The notes under the pieces were generated by a model. That model was not told the origin of the DNA. It saw only the letters and a program-made list of their open reading frames with translations, and did not search any database. A stretch of 42,940 bases of DNA, taken from the NCBI GenBank assembly GCA_026710905.1, contig JAPOQD010000144.1, positions 1 to 42,940 of the forward strand, given 5' to 3'. This document shows positions 16,902 to 24,854 of this stretch, piece by piece; within the stretch, counting starts at the first letter, position 1; each line of letters begins with the position of its first letter. Position numbers and translations under genes: made by a program. The stretch comes from Halieaceae bacterium. Lineage in GTDB: Bacteria; Pseudomonadota; Gammaproteobacteria; Pseudomonadales; Halieaceae.

Positions 16902-18089
16902 TCAACGCTTCAAACTCAGGGCACCACCCGTGTTTCTAGATGGTCGAAAAGTGATACGGCGCCGTTCTCCTCGCCGTTCCACGTCAAGTGTGGTCGGAAG
17001 GTCGATCACGGGCTTCATCGTCGCACTGGCAATGGCGATACTAGCTGGATAGGCGATAGTAATCGGAAGCTCACGCCGCAGCATGGATTTACGCGTGTGA
17101 AGTGAACGATAGACCTTAATCATGCTGCCAAGACGATCTACAAGGATGTCTGTATCGGACTGTTCAAAGGGCCTCACTTTAACGTCGGCATAGGCGGTGC
17201 CGAAATCAACTAAGGCATCCCACATCGTTTTGGTATTCTCGAATAGAGTTGGCTTGAAACCAGAGCGGACAAGCTCGTAGTCCATTGGCCAAAAAATGAA
17301 AATATCATCGTCATTGATATATCCACAAGAACGCAAGTGGTTGATGAAGCGTCGTCCGAGCGCTGTAAGGCCACCTTCAGACCACAGTCCAAGCTTTCTG
17401 GCCCAGTCCTTTCGACGAGGTGGAACTTTCTTAAAGTAGTCATCAGAAAATTCGACACCTCGATCCATAGGGTTAGCAGTCGCAACTCGACCGCTGTTTT
17501 GTAGCGGCTCTGTTCGTTTTAGTGATGCAACCGAGCGACCGGCACCGGCGCTACCCCTATTCTTCTGTTGACGTTCAATTGTAACTACACGCGAAATTCG
17601 GTTCGTCACATCTCTACCAGGCATGGCTTTCGCCAACACACAGCGTTTATGCTTAATCATTGTGATCAGCTTGTTCCTGATTGATTGTTTCTCAAAATCT
17701 GAAAGCAGAAAATTGACGAATATTTCGCCGTCGTTAATCAGCACAGCCCACAAAAACACAAATGATAGTGCCGTTTGTTTCTCCTTTTCACCATTCAACA
17801 GAGATGCTGCTATAGCGGCCGAATCAAGGTTTTCAAGCACGAGCAAATCGCCGTGCGTCCGTTGGATTAGGCCGAGAGCGAAGAAGACATCAGCGATGTT
17901 GTCAGTTCGTAGTCCCCACCCAGTATCGCCCGACACTAGCTCCTTCCAAGACCCCGATGTGATGTCGCCGTTAGACAAATATAGATCTTGAAGGTCGTGA
18001 AACCGCTCCAACGTATGCTCTAAGCCCACGGAGTAACCGATCTTGCGCATGAAAATGCTGTAAGGTTCAGAATGGGCTGTAGCCGCCAT
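16902..18089 (-). CDS. Unrecognised 395-aa protein, third gene of the putative defence operon
   Basis: I do not recognise this protein. It is soluble, with no signal peptide or membrane segment. Visible blocks are an N-terminal region (FMRKIGYSVGLEHTLERFHD, then VSGDTGWGLRTDNIADVFFA), a mixed-charge linker near 180-215, and a conserved-looking central segment RKDWARKLGLWSEGGLTALG with FIFWPMDYELVRSGF. It has a basic C-terminus (RRGERRRITFRPSR). The LW-x-GG-x-T--G-x-x pattern is reminiscent of winged-helix regions in helicase-associated or restriction-type subunits, but that is only a guess. The start is the ATG at 18089, preceded by AAGGGTGAG; a GTG at 18095 is an alternative. It overlaps the HerA-like gene by 23 bases. 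Confidence 0.75.
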   Translation of the reverse strand: MAATAHSEPYSIFMRKIGYSVGLEHTLERFHDLQDLYLSNGDITSGSWKELVSGDTGWGLRTDNIADVFFALGLIQRTHGDLLVLENLDSAAIAASLLNGEKEKQTALSFVFLWAVLINDGEIFVNFLLSDFEKQSIRNKLITMIKHKRCVLAKAMPGRDVTNRISRVVTIERQQKNRGSAGAGRSVASLKRTEPLQNSGRVATANPMDRGVEFSDDYFKKVPPRRKDWARKLGLWSEGGLTALGRRFINHLRSCGYINDDDIFIFWPMDYELVRSGFKPTLFENTKTMWDALVDFGTAYADVKVRPFEQSDTDILVDRLGSMIKVYRSLHTRKSMLRRELPITIAYPASIAIASATMKPVIDLPTTLDVERRGERRRITFRPSRNTGGALSLKR

Positions 18090-19464
18090 GTGCACTCACC
18101 CTTGGCCGAATTTGCACAAGAACCGTTCGGCTGCTTGCCTGATCGCCAAGGAAACACTGTCCTGCATCTAGGACTCTGATCATGTCACCAAAGTCAGTCA
18201 AGCCGGAACCTAATAATTTCATGGACTTAACGGACTTGGTCGGAATACGATTTACAGCGGCGTTGATGTCGCTCTGGAAACTGAGTCGATGACTGAAGGT
18301 AATATTAACTTGGCTTAAGATTCGATCATCAAGCGCGGAGGGTTGCTGAGTGGCCAAAACTAGGGACAGGCCGGCATCGCGACCACGCTTCACATATTCA
18401 ACTAAGGCTGTCCGTGCGGGAGAGGGCACATCGCGGGGCGCTACTACGTGAGCCTCATCGATGACGAGCCAGACGCGGTCGGGTGTACCGTCACTCTCAA
18501 AAGGGTTTTGAAAAAAGCTGGTCATCTTTTTTTTGTTATGATGCTTACCCAAAATATCAAAGAGGGAGCGTGCAATAACGGCCGTGACCAAAGATTTGTC
18601 TTCGTTACGAAGTTCACGGAGCGAAAGGATACTGCAAGTTTGCCCATCAAGCAGATCCTTTACGTTCAAACCCGTAGATGAAAATAAATTCGTGCGACGG
18701 TAGTCGTCCAGCTTGTAGGTAATAGCGTTCCTAGATGACTCAGCAGTATTCGGCCAGTTAGTATCATCAGCAATATAACTCAACATATCCTGAAGGTCGA
18801 AATTCCGACCGTCAAGTGCTTCTAGGGTGGCGCTTAGGATATGGCCTTGGGGGCTATAAACTTCTTGCCCAAGCAGTGCCGCCCATTCTTCCGCTCGGAC
18901 GTCACCGGGTCGAAGCTGAAGTGTTCTTTCTGAGGAGAGCAAGTTGGTTGCCCCTGGTGGTGAATAGATGCGAGTACTGGCTAAGCTGTTGGGCTTGAGG
19001 TTCCATCTCGTCAGCTCTTCGAGCTGAGATTTATTGGCCGGTATCGTATCCCGGGGGGCATACCCGAGGGTCCAGAATTGACTTTGAGTATCGACGATAA
19101 TCGAGGTGATAGGTTGAATACCGTTCTGAATTGGAGAAGCATTGGACAGCCTTGATATACCCTCGACAAGCACACCAAGATCGAAGCTCTTACCGCTGCC
19201 CCTTGTGCCTGTGATGTAAATGACATGTGGAAAGGTAGTATCCAGCCACGCATCTGCACCAAGAAAACTTCGCCCCTTGGCAGTTTCTAAGACCTTTCCG
19301 ACGTAAAGTAGATTGTCATGATCATCACCCGTTAGGGTCCGCCCAAAGACAACGTTATTCCCGCGTTGGACATATTGTATTTTAACGAGCGGGTCTTCCA
19401 CTGCATATGGGCTCTTTTCGAGAACCCTTCCAAAGCGCTCAGACGACTTGGTAGAGAAACTCAT
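18067..19464 (-). CDS. HerA/FtsK-like ATPase (DUF87 type)
   Basis: A 465-residue ATPase of the HerA-FtsK class. An N-terminal beta-rich HAS-barrel-like segment (residues 25-60) precedes Walker A GTRGSGKS (86-93). Walker B with the catalytic glutamate is VWLVIDEAHVVAP (331-343). The sensor ATQQPSALDDRILSQVN (371-387) and the preceding VKRGRDAGLSLVL are diagnostic of HerA. Such proteins form hexameric rings that pump or unwind double-stranded DNA, usually with a nuclease partner such as NurA, Sir2 or DUF4297 proteins. Here the PLD-fold protein is the obvious candidate partner. AAGGAA lies about nine bases before the ATG at 19464, which supports this start despite a 26-base overlap with the upstream gene. 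Confidence 0.9.
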   Translation of the reverse strand: MSFSTKSSERFGRVLEKSPYAVEDPLVKIQYVQRGNNVVFGRTLTGDDHDNLLYVGKVLETAKGRSFLGADAWLDTTFPHVIYITGTRGSGKSFDLGVLVEGISRLSNASPIQNGIQPITSIIVDTQSQFWTLGYAPRDTIPANKSQLEELTRWNLKPNSLASTRIYSPPGATNLLSSERTLQLRPGDVRAEEWAALLGQEVYSPQGHILSATLEALDGRNFDLQDMLSYIADDTNWPNTAESSRNAITYKLDDYRRTNLFSSTGLNVKDLLDGQTCSILSLRELRNEDKSLVTAVIARSLFDILGKHHNKKKMTSFFQNPFESDGTPDRVWLVIDEAHVVAPRDVPSPARTALVEYVKRGRDAGLSLVLATQQPSALDDRILSQVNITFSHRLSFQSDINAAVNRIPTKSVKSMKLLGSGLTDFGDMIRVLDAGQCFLGDQASSRTVLVQIRPRVSAHGGYSPF

Positions 19465-21319
19465 TTTGGTATTCCTTGTAGGACAGCCAAGTCGGGGTAT
19501 CGCCTAGTCGAAGTATCAAGACTTTCGTAGGTCGCAGCGCATCAAGGTAGTGGGCGTGATTGGCTGCGGCGATGAAGGCCACACGGCCTGTTGCAATAAT
19601 CTGCTTCCTTAGGTTATGGGCAACGACTTTTGCAGTCATAGGATCGAGGTCAGAACAAAATTCATCAAGAAGCCATACCTCCTCGTCGCGCAACAGAAGA
19701 TCAGCAATCATCGCCCGATACTGTTGCCCTCGACTGAGCATCCAAAATGGTTTGATGAAAGCGAACGCTTCAGAAAGTCCAACCCTGCTCAGCGCCACGA
19801 AGGATCTCTCAGGAGTATACTTCTCAGCTAACGCCTCAAAAACCGGGACATCGGTTCGCAAGCGTCTGAGCCAACCGGCGGCATAAGGAAACTTTGAGCT
19901 TCGGTTAATAGAAAGGTTTGCGTCTAGTGATTGTGCCGGATCAAGTGCGTTGAGAAACACACTTTTTCCACTCCCACTAGAACCAACAACGAGGATAATG
20001 TTTCCATTTGATGCTCGTACCGTTACATTATGGACAATATCAGAATAAACAGTATCACCCTTCAGGCCAAATGCGTCCATAATCATTTTTGTAGACTTAG
20101 TTTCTGGAACACTATAAGCAGCCCGGATGGAGAGGTCATCTATGGAAATAGTAATGCGACGGGCAGAGAAACGGTTCTTCTTAGGCCCTGGAGATTTGTC
20201 AGACGGAAAGACCTTCTGCGCATCCCGTAAATAATTTGTAGTACTCTGATCTAGTGGGCACAAAAAGTACGGAATTGGTTTACGAATGACTGATCGCAAA
20301 ACAGCCCATTCACCTGTGGTAAGAGAATTTTCGTTCCGTTCAATTTTCTTTCGAAGATAATCAAGCCCGTCGTCGAAGGTAATATTCATAGTCGCGCAGA
20401 AATCTTCTAGGGCTCGAAAATACTTTCTTTGAAGGCTCATCATCCCAAATTCACCATTCGGCGAATGAGCCATTTGTGCCATATCTTTCAGTACTCGCTT
20501 GATATTTCCTTCTGTGTGCCCGACGAATCGGAATCCAGAAGACGAAACAAAATCGATGTAGGTAAGCATTTCAGCAGAAATTTCCATGAAAATTGGGCGC
20601 ATTCCTCCAATGTGCCAACGTTCAGCAGCGAATTCCTTGGCGGCCTTAATAATCCTGCGGGTAAGTCCGAGGCCGCGTAGCTCTGGAGCAACAACGATAC
20701 GTGCTATGCGGACAATAGTGTTCAGATATTGTTTCATCGCTTGTTGGTCCCAATGGTCCCAGGAAATGTTGCGCTCACAATGAAGGAAAGGGTGATCGAA
20801 CAATTGATGACGCGGTTTGCACATCATCAGCGGCATCTGTAGATCTATGTAACCAGCTGGTATCCATCTTTGACCCAGCTTCATGGCAACATAGAGAATC
20901 GCGCGTCGGCCACCCACGGATGGTGCGACGGATTTAGCATCAAGTTCGGATGTGTTCTCACCAATCGAGGGATTAGTTTTGTAGTGAAACTGTTCGAGAA
21001 ATTCGAGCGCGCGGACATCCGAGGGTGAATTTATTTCACCGATTCGTAGTGCTATCTTCTCCTTTCCGAGAGGGATATAGTCTTCGGCTGTAAAGCGCGG
21101 AGTTACTGGGATGCGGGCATCGTTAGGATCCTTAGGGAGAACAGTCACTTTATTGCTTCCGGCAGTGCCCAGCGCGATTTGGTCTCCTTTTCCGATAAGA
21201 GCGAAACGATGGAGCTTAAGGCTTACCGTGGCACCTTCACCCGAGCGTACCGTGATTGTCTTCAGATGGCCCTTTGGGTTAGTGGATAGGACATTGTATA
21301 TTCTGGATGCGTTGCTCAT
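19439..21319 (-). CDS. GNAT acetyltransferase fused to ABC-type ATPase
   Basis: A 626-residue fusion. Residues of about 140-270 form a GNAT domain with acetyl-CoA motif A RIVVAPELRGLGLTRRIIKA (the RGxGL loop). Residues of about 420-610 form an ABC ATPase: Walker A GSSGSGKS (near 446-453), signature LSRGQQYR (near 528), Walker B VWLLDEF (near 548) and H-loop AANH (near 586). No membrane partner exists nearby, so this is not a transporter; it is closer to the soluble ABC proteins that act on nucleic acids or ribosomes. The architecture matches the description of COG2401 (ABC-type ATPase fused to a predicted acetyltransferase), whose function is not established. The first 100 residues look like a separate small domain. 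GTG at 21325 is an alternative start with a closer AGG. Confidence 0.85.
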   Translation of the reverse strand: MSNASRIYNVLSTNPKGHLKTITVRSGEGATVSLKLHRFALIGKGDQIALGTAGSNKVTVLPKDPNDARIPVTPRFTAEDYIPLGKEKIALRIGEINSPSDVRALEFLEQFHYKTNPSIGENTSELDAKSVAPSVGGRRAILYVAMKLGQRWIPAGYIDLQMPLMMCKPRHQLFDHPFLHCERNISWDHWDQQAMKQYLNTIVRIARIVVAPELRGLGLTRRIIKAAKEFAAERWHIGGMRPIFMEISAEMLTYIDFVSSSGFRFVGHTEGNIKRVLKDMAQMAHSPNGEFGMMSLQRKYFRALEDFCATMNITFDDGLDYLRKKIERNENSLTTGEWAVLRSVIRKPIPYFLCPLDQSTTNYLRDAQKVFPSDKSPGPKKNRFSARRITISIDDLSIRAAYSVPETKSTKMIMDAFGLKGDTVYSDIVHNVTVRASNGNIILVVGSSGSGKSVFLNALDPAQSLDANLSINRSSKFPYAAGWLRRLRTDVPVFEALAEKYTPERSFVALSRVGLSEAFAFIKPFWMLSRGQQYRAMIADLLLRDEEVWLLDEFCSDLDPMTAKVVAHNLRKQIIATGRVAFIAAANHAHYLDALRPTKVLILRLGDTPTWLSYKEYQNEFLYQVV

Positions 21320-21797
21320 GGGCACTCGTGCCTACTAATTTAGGCTCGACCATCAGCCAGCCGCCATTCCACTGTTTGTACCATTCTATCGGAGCCGTGG
21401 TCATTCATTGTTTGGTACTTTCGGAGAGTAGCGCGATGTTTTCGGTCCGTCTAGCCTCGCGAGACGAAAATCGGTGAGCGTGCCGATGCGAACCGGTTGT
21501 CTTTGGAAAGGCATGGGCAGCATTCAGCAGACTTTGAAATATTTTAACATCCCGCGTCTCGCGCCCGTGTGTACTGCACCGCAATCGGCGTGGTCCTAGA
21601 CCACAAGTGGTAGTCTTGGCATCAGCTTATCCACAAACCGTAACGTCTGCGCTGGACGGCCCCGATCCTGATGTTGCTGGCATTGATTTTCGCCACGACC
21701 GGCCCTCCAGAAACTGGTCGAGGTTTAACTGAGTGTAAAGGTAGCTTCTTCGGCAAGCTGGATGACCGACGGAGCATAGCTGAACCGAGAGCTGGCC
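21320..21797. other. Non-coding upstream flank of the five-gene operon
   Basis: About 480 bases with no gene I can support. It should hold the promoter of the minus-strand ATPase operon, but no clear -35/-10 pair facing that operon is visible. AGACCAC and GTGGTAGTCT near 21596-21618 form a small imperfect palindrome. Short frames on both strands look random. There is no tRNA gene or obvious attachment-site repeat at this island edge. Confidence 0.4.
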
Positions 21798-21929
21798 GTG
21801 TCGTTCACGGATACTAGGGGCATCTTCGTCTCAGAGGCGTCCGACCATTGCTTGCTCAAAGCCCACGACCTGATCACCCCCAATCTGGCTACAGAGGCCC
21901 ACTCCATCTTGCGTTACATCGTTGCCTAG
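21798..21929 (+). pseudogene. Relic of a PIN-domain (VapC-like) toxin
   Basis: In one frame ending with TAG 21927-21929 the reading is VSFTDTRGIFVSEASDH, then LLKAHDLITPNLATEAHSIL. This matches the early part of PIN proteins, where a metal-binding aspartate and short strand are followed by an (S)EADSDxAL-like stretch and H-D-L-I-x-P-D-L-x-x-x-E. Only about 43 codons remain, the start is missing, and the later acidic residues are gone. It is therefore a dead fragment, perhaps left by a toxin-antitoxin pair once linked to this island. The resemblance was judged by eye. Confidence 0.35.
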
Positions 21930-21938
21930 AAGCTGTGC

Positions 21939-21962
21939 TCCTCCATGTGGGAGGACGTTTTG
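21939..21962 (+). terminator. Possible intrinsic terminator
   Basis: TCCTCC (21939-21944) pairs with GGAGGA (21950-21955) around a five-base loop and is followed by CGTTTT. The stem is short and the T-run is only four bases, so any termination would be weak. It lies just after the PIN relic. Confidence 0.3.
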
Positions 21963-22124
21963 TGAGTATTGTCTGAGAGAGAATCATAGGGTGGAAATCG
22001 AAAGGCGTCGGTGACACATTGATAATGTTCTAAAGGATCACAGGCCCCTTTTATACTGTACCCCAAATCCTGCCATGGTGGATGTTTCCACCAATCACCA
22101 GACCAACAACCCCGCTCAAACCGC
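21963..22124. other. Intergenic end of the accessory island
   Basis: About 160 bases between the possible terminator and the MFS gene, with no supported gene. Small frames on both strands have no family resemblance. The position marks the change from the A/T-richer island to GC-rich metabolic genes. Confidence 0.35.
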
Positions 22125-23330
22125 TCACTCAAGTTTCAGGGGAATCAGCAGCATCGCGGCGAGGACTGACACCCCGGCGCACACGCTGATTCCCAACTGG
22201 TGGCTGCCGCTGAGGTCGTACAAGCGGCCTATCAGGGTAAAGCCCGGAAACACCGCCAGGGTGATCACCGGCCCCATCAGTCCCATCGCCTTGCCATAGC
22301 TGACCAGCCCAAACGCTTTCGCCATCATTGACCCCCACACCGGCAACATTCCGCCAGCGGCCAGGCCCAACATCACCACCGCCAGCACCACCAGCGGCCA
22401 GGCGGGCTCCAGCGCCAACTGCACAAATGCCAGTGCGACCAGGCCAATGGCGGCCCAAAGGCCAAATTTCAAATTTAACCGGTCGGCCAGCAACCCGAAC
22501 AACAGCTTCCCCACCAGGCCGGATATGGCAAGGATCATGATCAGTCTTGCCGCCTGTTCTGGCCGGTAGCCCAGGTCCGTAGCATAGTGACCAAGGATGG
22601 ACAACACGGCGCCGTATACGCAAAACAGAGCGCCCAGTGTTAAACCGATGAACCAATAGGCCTGATTGGTCAGGATTTGCCTGGTGGTCAGGCCCAGGTC
22701 CAGGCCCGGAGTATGGGTAATCCTTTCGCTGGCGGCCGGTTCCTCCACTTGCAGGCCGATATCCGCCGGACGCCCGCGTACACTCAGAATAACCACCGGC
22801 AGCACCACCAGGACTGCAAGCAGCGCCAGATTTTCCATGGCTGTACGCCAGCCGTAGTCAATGATCCAGCGGTTGACCAGGACCGGAACAAGAATTCCAC
22901 CCACGGAGGTGCCCATGGCGGCGATGCCCAGGGCCTTGCCCCGGCTCCGGGTAAACCAGCGGGAGACTACCGCGGAGGACGCCATGGAGCCGGCCAGCGA
23001 ATTGGTGAGACAGAAGGTCAGTCCAAATACCACAACATATTCGGTGATGCTGCTACTGTTGCCGGTCCACCACAGGCCCAGGGCAAACAGCACTACACCG
23101 CCACTGGTCAACCATCTGACCGGATAACGATCGATCAAAGCGCCGCAGATCGGGACCACCGCCAAGCCCAACAGGGTGCCCAGGGACATGCTGTAGAGCA
23201 CCTGCTCCACGCTGACGCCGAATTCCTCCCGTACCGGCCCCACCAACAAGCTGACCGAATAGGTGAAGAATCCCACCACCAACAACTGGGCGCTGAAAGT
23301 ACCGGCAACCACGTACCAACCGAAAAACAT
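22125..23330 (-). CDS. MFS transporter (oxalate/formate antiporter-like or monocarboxylate type)
   Basis: A 401-residue major facilitator protein with about twelve hydrophobic segments, starting MFFGWYVVAGTFSAQ. The FGWYVV opening is common in the monocarboxylate/OFA-type MFS group. The loop after TM2 has GALIDRYPVRWL, a variant of the MFS motif A, and the corresponding C-terminal loop has GLLADRLNLKFGL. A longer frame to 23576 adds a Ser/Arg-rich stretch unlike the family, so I prefer the internal ATG. It follows the DUF1214 gene by 16 bases and is very likely co-transcribed with it. The substrate is unknown; a small organic acid is the family-based guess. Confidence 0.85.
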   Translation of the reverse strand: MFFGWYVVAGTFSAQLLVVGFFTYSVSLLVGPVREEFGVSVEQVLYSMSLGTLLGLAVVPICGALIDRYPVRWLTSGGVVLFALGLWWTGNSSSITEYVVVFGLTFCLTNSLAGSMASSAVVSRWFTRSRGKALGIAAMGTSVGGILVPVLVNRWIIDYGWRTAMENLALLAVLVVLPVVILSVRGRPADIGLQVEEPAASERITHTPGLDLGLTTRQILTNQAYWFIGLTLGALFCVYGAVLSILGHYATDLGYRPEQAARLIMILAISGLVGKLLFGLLADRLNLKFGLWAAIGLVALAFVQLALEPAWPLVVLAVVMLGLAAGGMLPVWGSMMAKAFGLVSYGKAMGLMGPVITLAVFPGFTLIGRLYDLSGSHQLGISVCAGVSVLAAMLLIPLKLE

Positions 23331-23346
23331 ACGCTGACCTTGCCCG

Positions 23347-24525
23347 CTAGTAGGGGAAACGCTTGCTGACGCCACGGCGGCGCGCAGCGATTTGCCCGGC
23401 CCGCTGCTCCACCGTGAGACGCTGCACACCGGCTGGTAAATGCGCCGGCAAATCCACCGCCGGTAGCTGTGTAACCGAGGGTTTTGGATAGGTCTCCGAG
23501 CCGATCCAGCGGACAGTGATATAGCCCTCGCTGTGACCGGCCGGGTCCAGCCAGTTAGCGATACCGGGGTCGGCATGACTCACCACCAGGACCAGTTCTC
23601 CGCTTTCGAGCAGATGGGCAAAGTGCTGGTTGGTGTTGGACAGGTGGTAGCGGTAGTCCATGGTCTCCCACCAGTAATTGCCGAACTCGACCGCCCAATA
23701 ATCCGCTGGTGGGGGTGTGACCCGGATGATCAGGGCGTCCTCGGTTGGCAGTTGCCAGTAGCAGATCAGCGGTTCCCCACCGGGAGTGGCGTCGATGGCA
23801 TTGTCATCCAGTTGCCGGTAGGACAGAAAGGTGTTTGGACAGGCTTTCCACTTTTCGATCATGGTGGCCCAGTACAGAATGGAATCCCGTACCCAGGTAG
23901 AGGAACGGGCCAGGCCATCGACAATTTTCTCGGGGGTAATCCTCGGGGCTGCAGCCTCCCTGGTGAGGCAGTCGATGCGGGCGCGCATCGGTTCCTCGTT
24001 CTCCCAGTCGGAAAAGAACTGACGGAAGGTTACCCGGAAAGTATCGGGGGTGGTCTTGATCCAGTTGCCGTCGTGTGGCTCCGGACCCAGGTACAACTCG
24101 AAACAGCCGTTCTCATCCAGCGCCATATCATCCGCAAACAGAGCCCCCGCCACGGCTCCCCCCCATGGCGTGTCGCCTTTCTCCACCACGGTGACAGCAA
24201 AAAAACTGGCGCTGCCGCGATGGCCGCTGACCCGGTAGGTATCGATCCCATTGATCTGGGCGCCCACGTAGAGGGCATCGGAGTTGTCTCCGCCCTGTTT
24301 GCGCAAGGGGTCAAAGTAGTGACTCAGCTCCGGGAACAGAGGGTCCTTGTTTTCCAGTTCGAAAGACAGCCCCAGGGCGATATTGCGCGACAGCAAGCGG
24401 AATGCCTGGGCTCGTTCGACCGGATTGCCCGGGGCCTCCGGCCGCAGCATTTCCCTGCCCATGGCTTTCAGGTCATCGCAGAAATTTTCCCAGGCGCCCA
24501 GTAGTTGTTGTTCGTAGCTCTTCAT
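23347..24525 (-). CDS. DUF1214 domain-containing protein
   Basis: A 392-residue protein starting MKSYEQQLLGAWENF at the ATG at 24523-24525. The C-terminal half has the aromatic-rich features of DUF1214 (FRVTFRQFFSDWENEEP, VEFGNYWWETMDYRYHLSN, VVSHADPGIANWLDPAGHSE). DUF1214 proteins are often encoded beside steroid, terpene or aromatic catabolism genes in environmental proteobacteria and mycobacteria, but have no established reaction. There is no signal peptide. It is the first gene of a two-gene unit with the MFS transporter. The neighbouring sulfotransferase/SDR cluster on the other strand suggests a shared role in handling a hydrophobic small molecule, which is inference. Confidence 0.8.
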   Translation of the reverse strand: MKSYEQQLLGAWENFCDDLKAMGREMLRPEAPGNPVERAQAFRLLSRNIALGLSFELENKDPLFPELSHYFDPLRKQGGDNSDALYVGAQINGIDTYRVSGHRGSASFFAVTVVEKGDTPWGGAVAGALFADDMALDENGCFELYLGPEPHDGNWIKTTPDTFRVTFRQFFSDWENEEPMRARIDCLTREAAAPRITPEKIVDGLARSSTWVRDSILYWATMIEKWKACPNTFLSYRQLDDNAIDATPGGEPLICYWQLPTEDALIIRVTPPPADYWAVEFGNYWWETMDYRYHLSNTNQHFAHLLESGELVLVVSHADPGIANWLDPAGHSEGYITVRWIGSETYPKPSVTQLPAVDLPAHLPAGVQRLTVEQRAGQIAARRRGVSKRFPY

Positions 24526-24789
24526 GACAGTCGGCTCGCGGTGTGTGCCGGGATGCTGCCGGTTTGACAATACAAAGGGTATTTCAAGGTTTCACTCCCG
24601 GTTCAGTAACTTCTCAACGGTAATCACTCACTACTGGTGTGTCGACTCGACGCTAGCTGAAAAGCCTTTCCGTCCGAACGCCCCACCGAGGCGGTACTTC
24701 AACGACCTCGCGAAGAACCTGCAGCGCCGTGTGTAAGCCAGGCGAGTCCAGAATGTATGACTGTCGCGCCGTTTTTTTACCAAATTCAG

Positions 24790-24817
24790 TTGCCTGCAGC
24801 GGGAGTTTACCTATAGT
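24790..24817 (+). promoter_or_regulatory. Candidate sigma70 promoter of the sulfotransferase gene
   Basis: TTGCCT (24790-24795) and TATAGT (24812-24817) are 16 bases apart, leaving a leader of about 30 bases before the ATG at 24855. The leader includes a GGGGAG ribosome binding site. The rest of the 330-base gap between the divergent genes (24526-24854) holds nothing else I can support. Confidence 0.4.
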
Positions 24818-24854
24818 AGGCGCGAGTTTGAAAAAGGAATGCCGGGGAGTATGA

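Noticed and set aside
18525-18545. Run of eight Ts inside the HerA-like gene that could look like a terminator
   Set aside because: It encodes lysines on the minus strand, has no adjacent stem, and the reading frame continues intact.
14792-21325. Assignment of the operon to DISARM or BREX
   Set aside because: No methyltransferase, PglZ-like phosphatase or SNF2-type helicase gene is present; only the PLD and AAA+ parts are shared in general type.
21926-22132. 68-codon minus-strand frame upstream of the MFS gene stop
   Set aside because: No family resemblance, no ribosome binding site, and it overlaps the possible hairpin at 21939.
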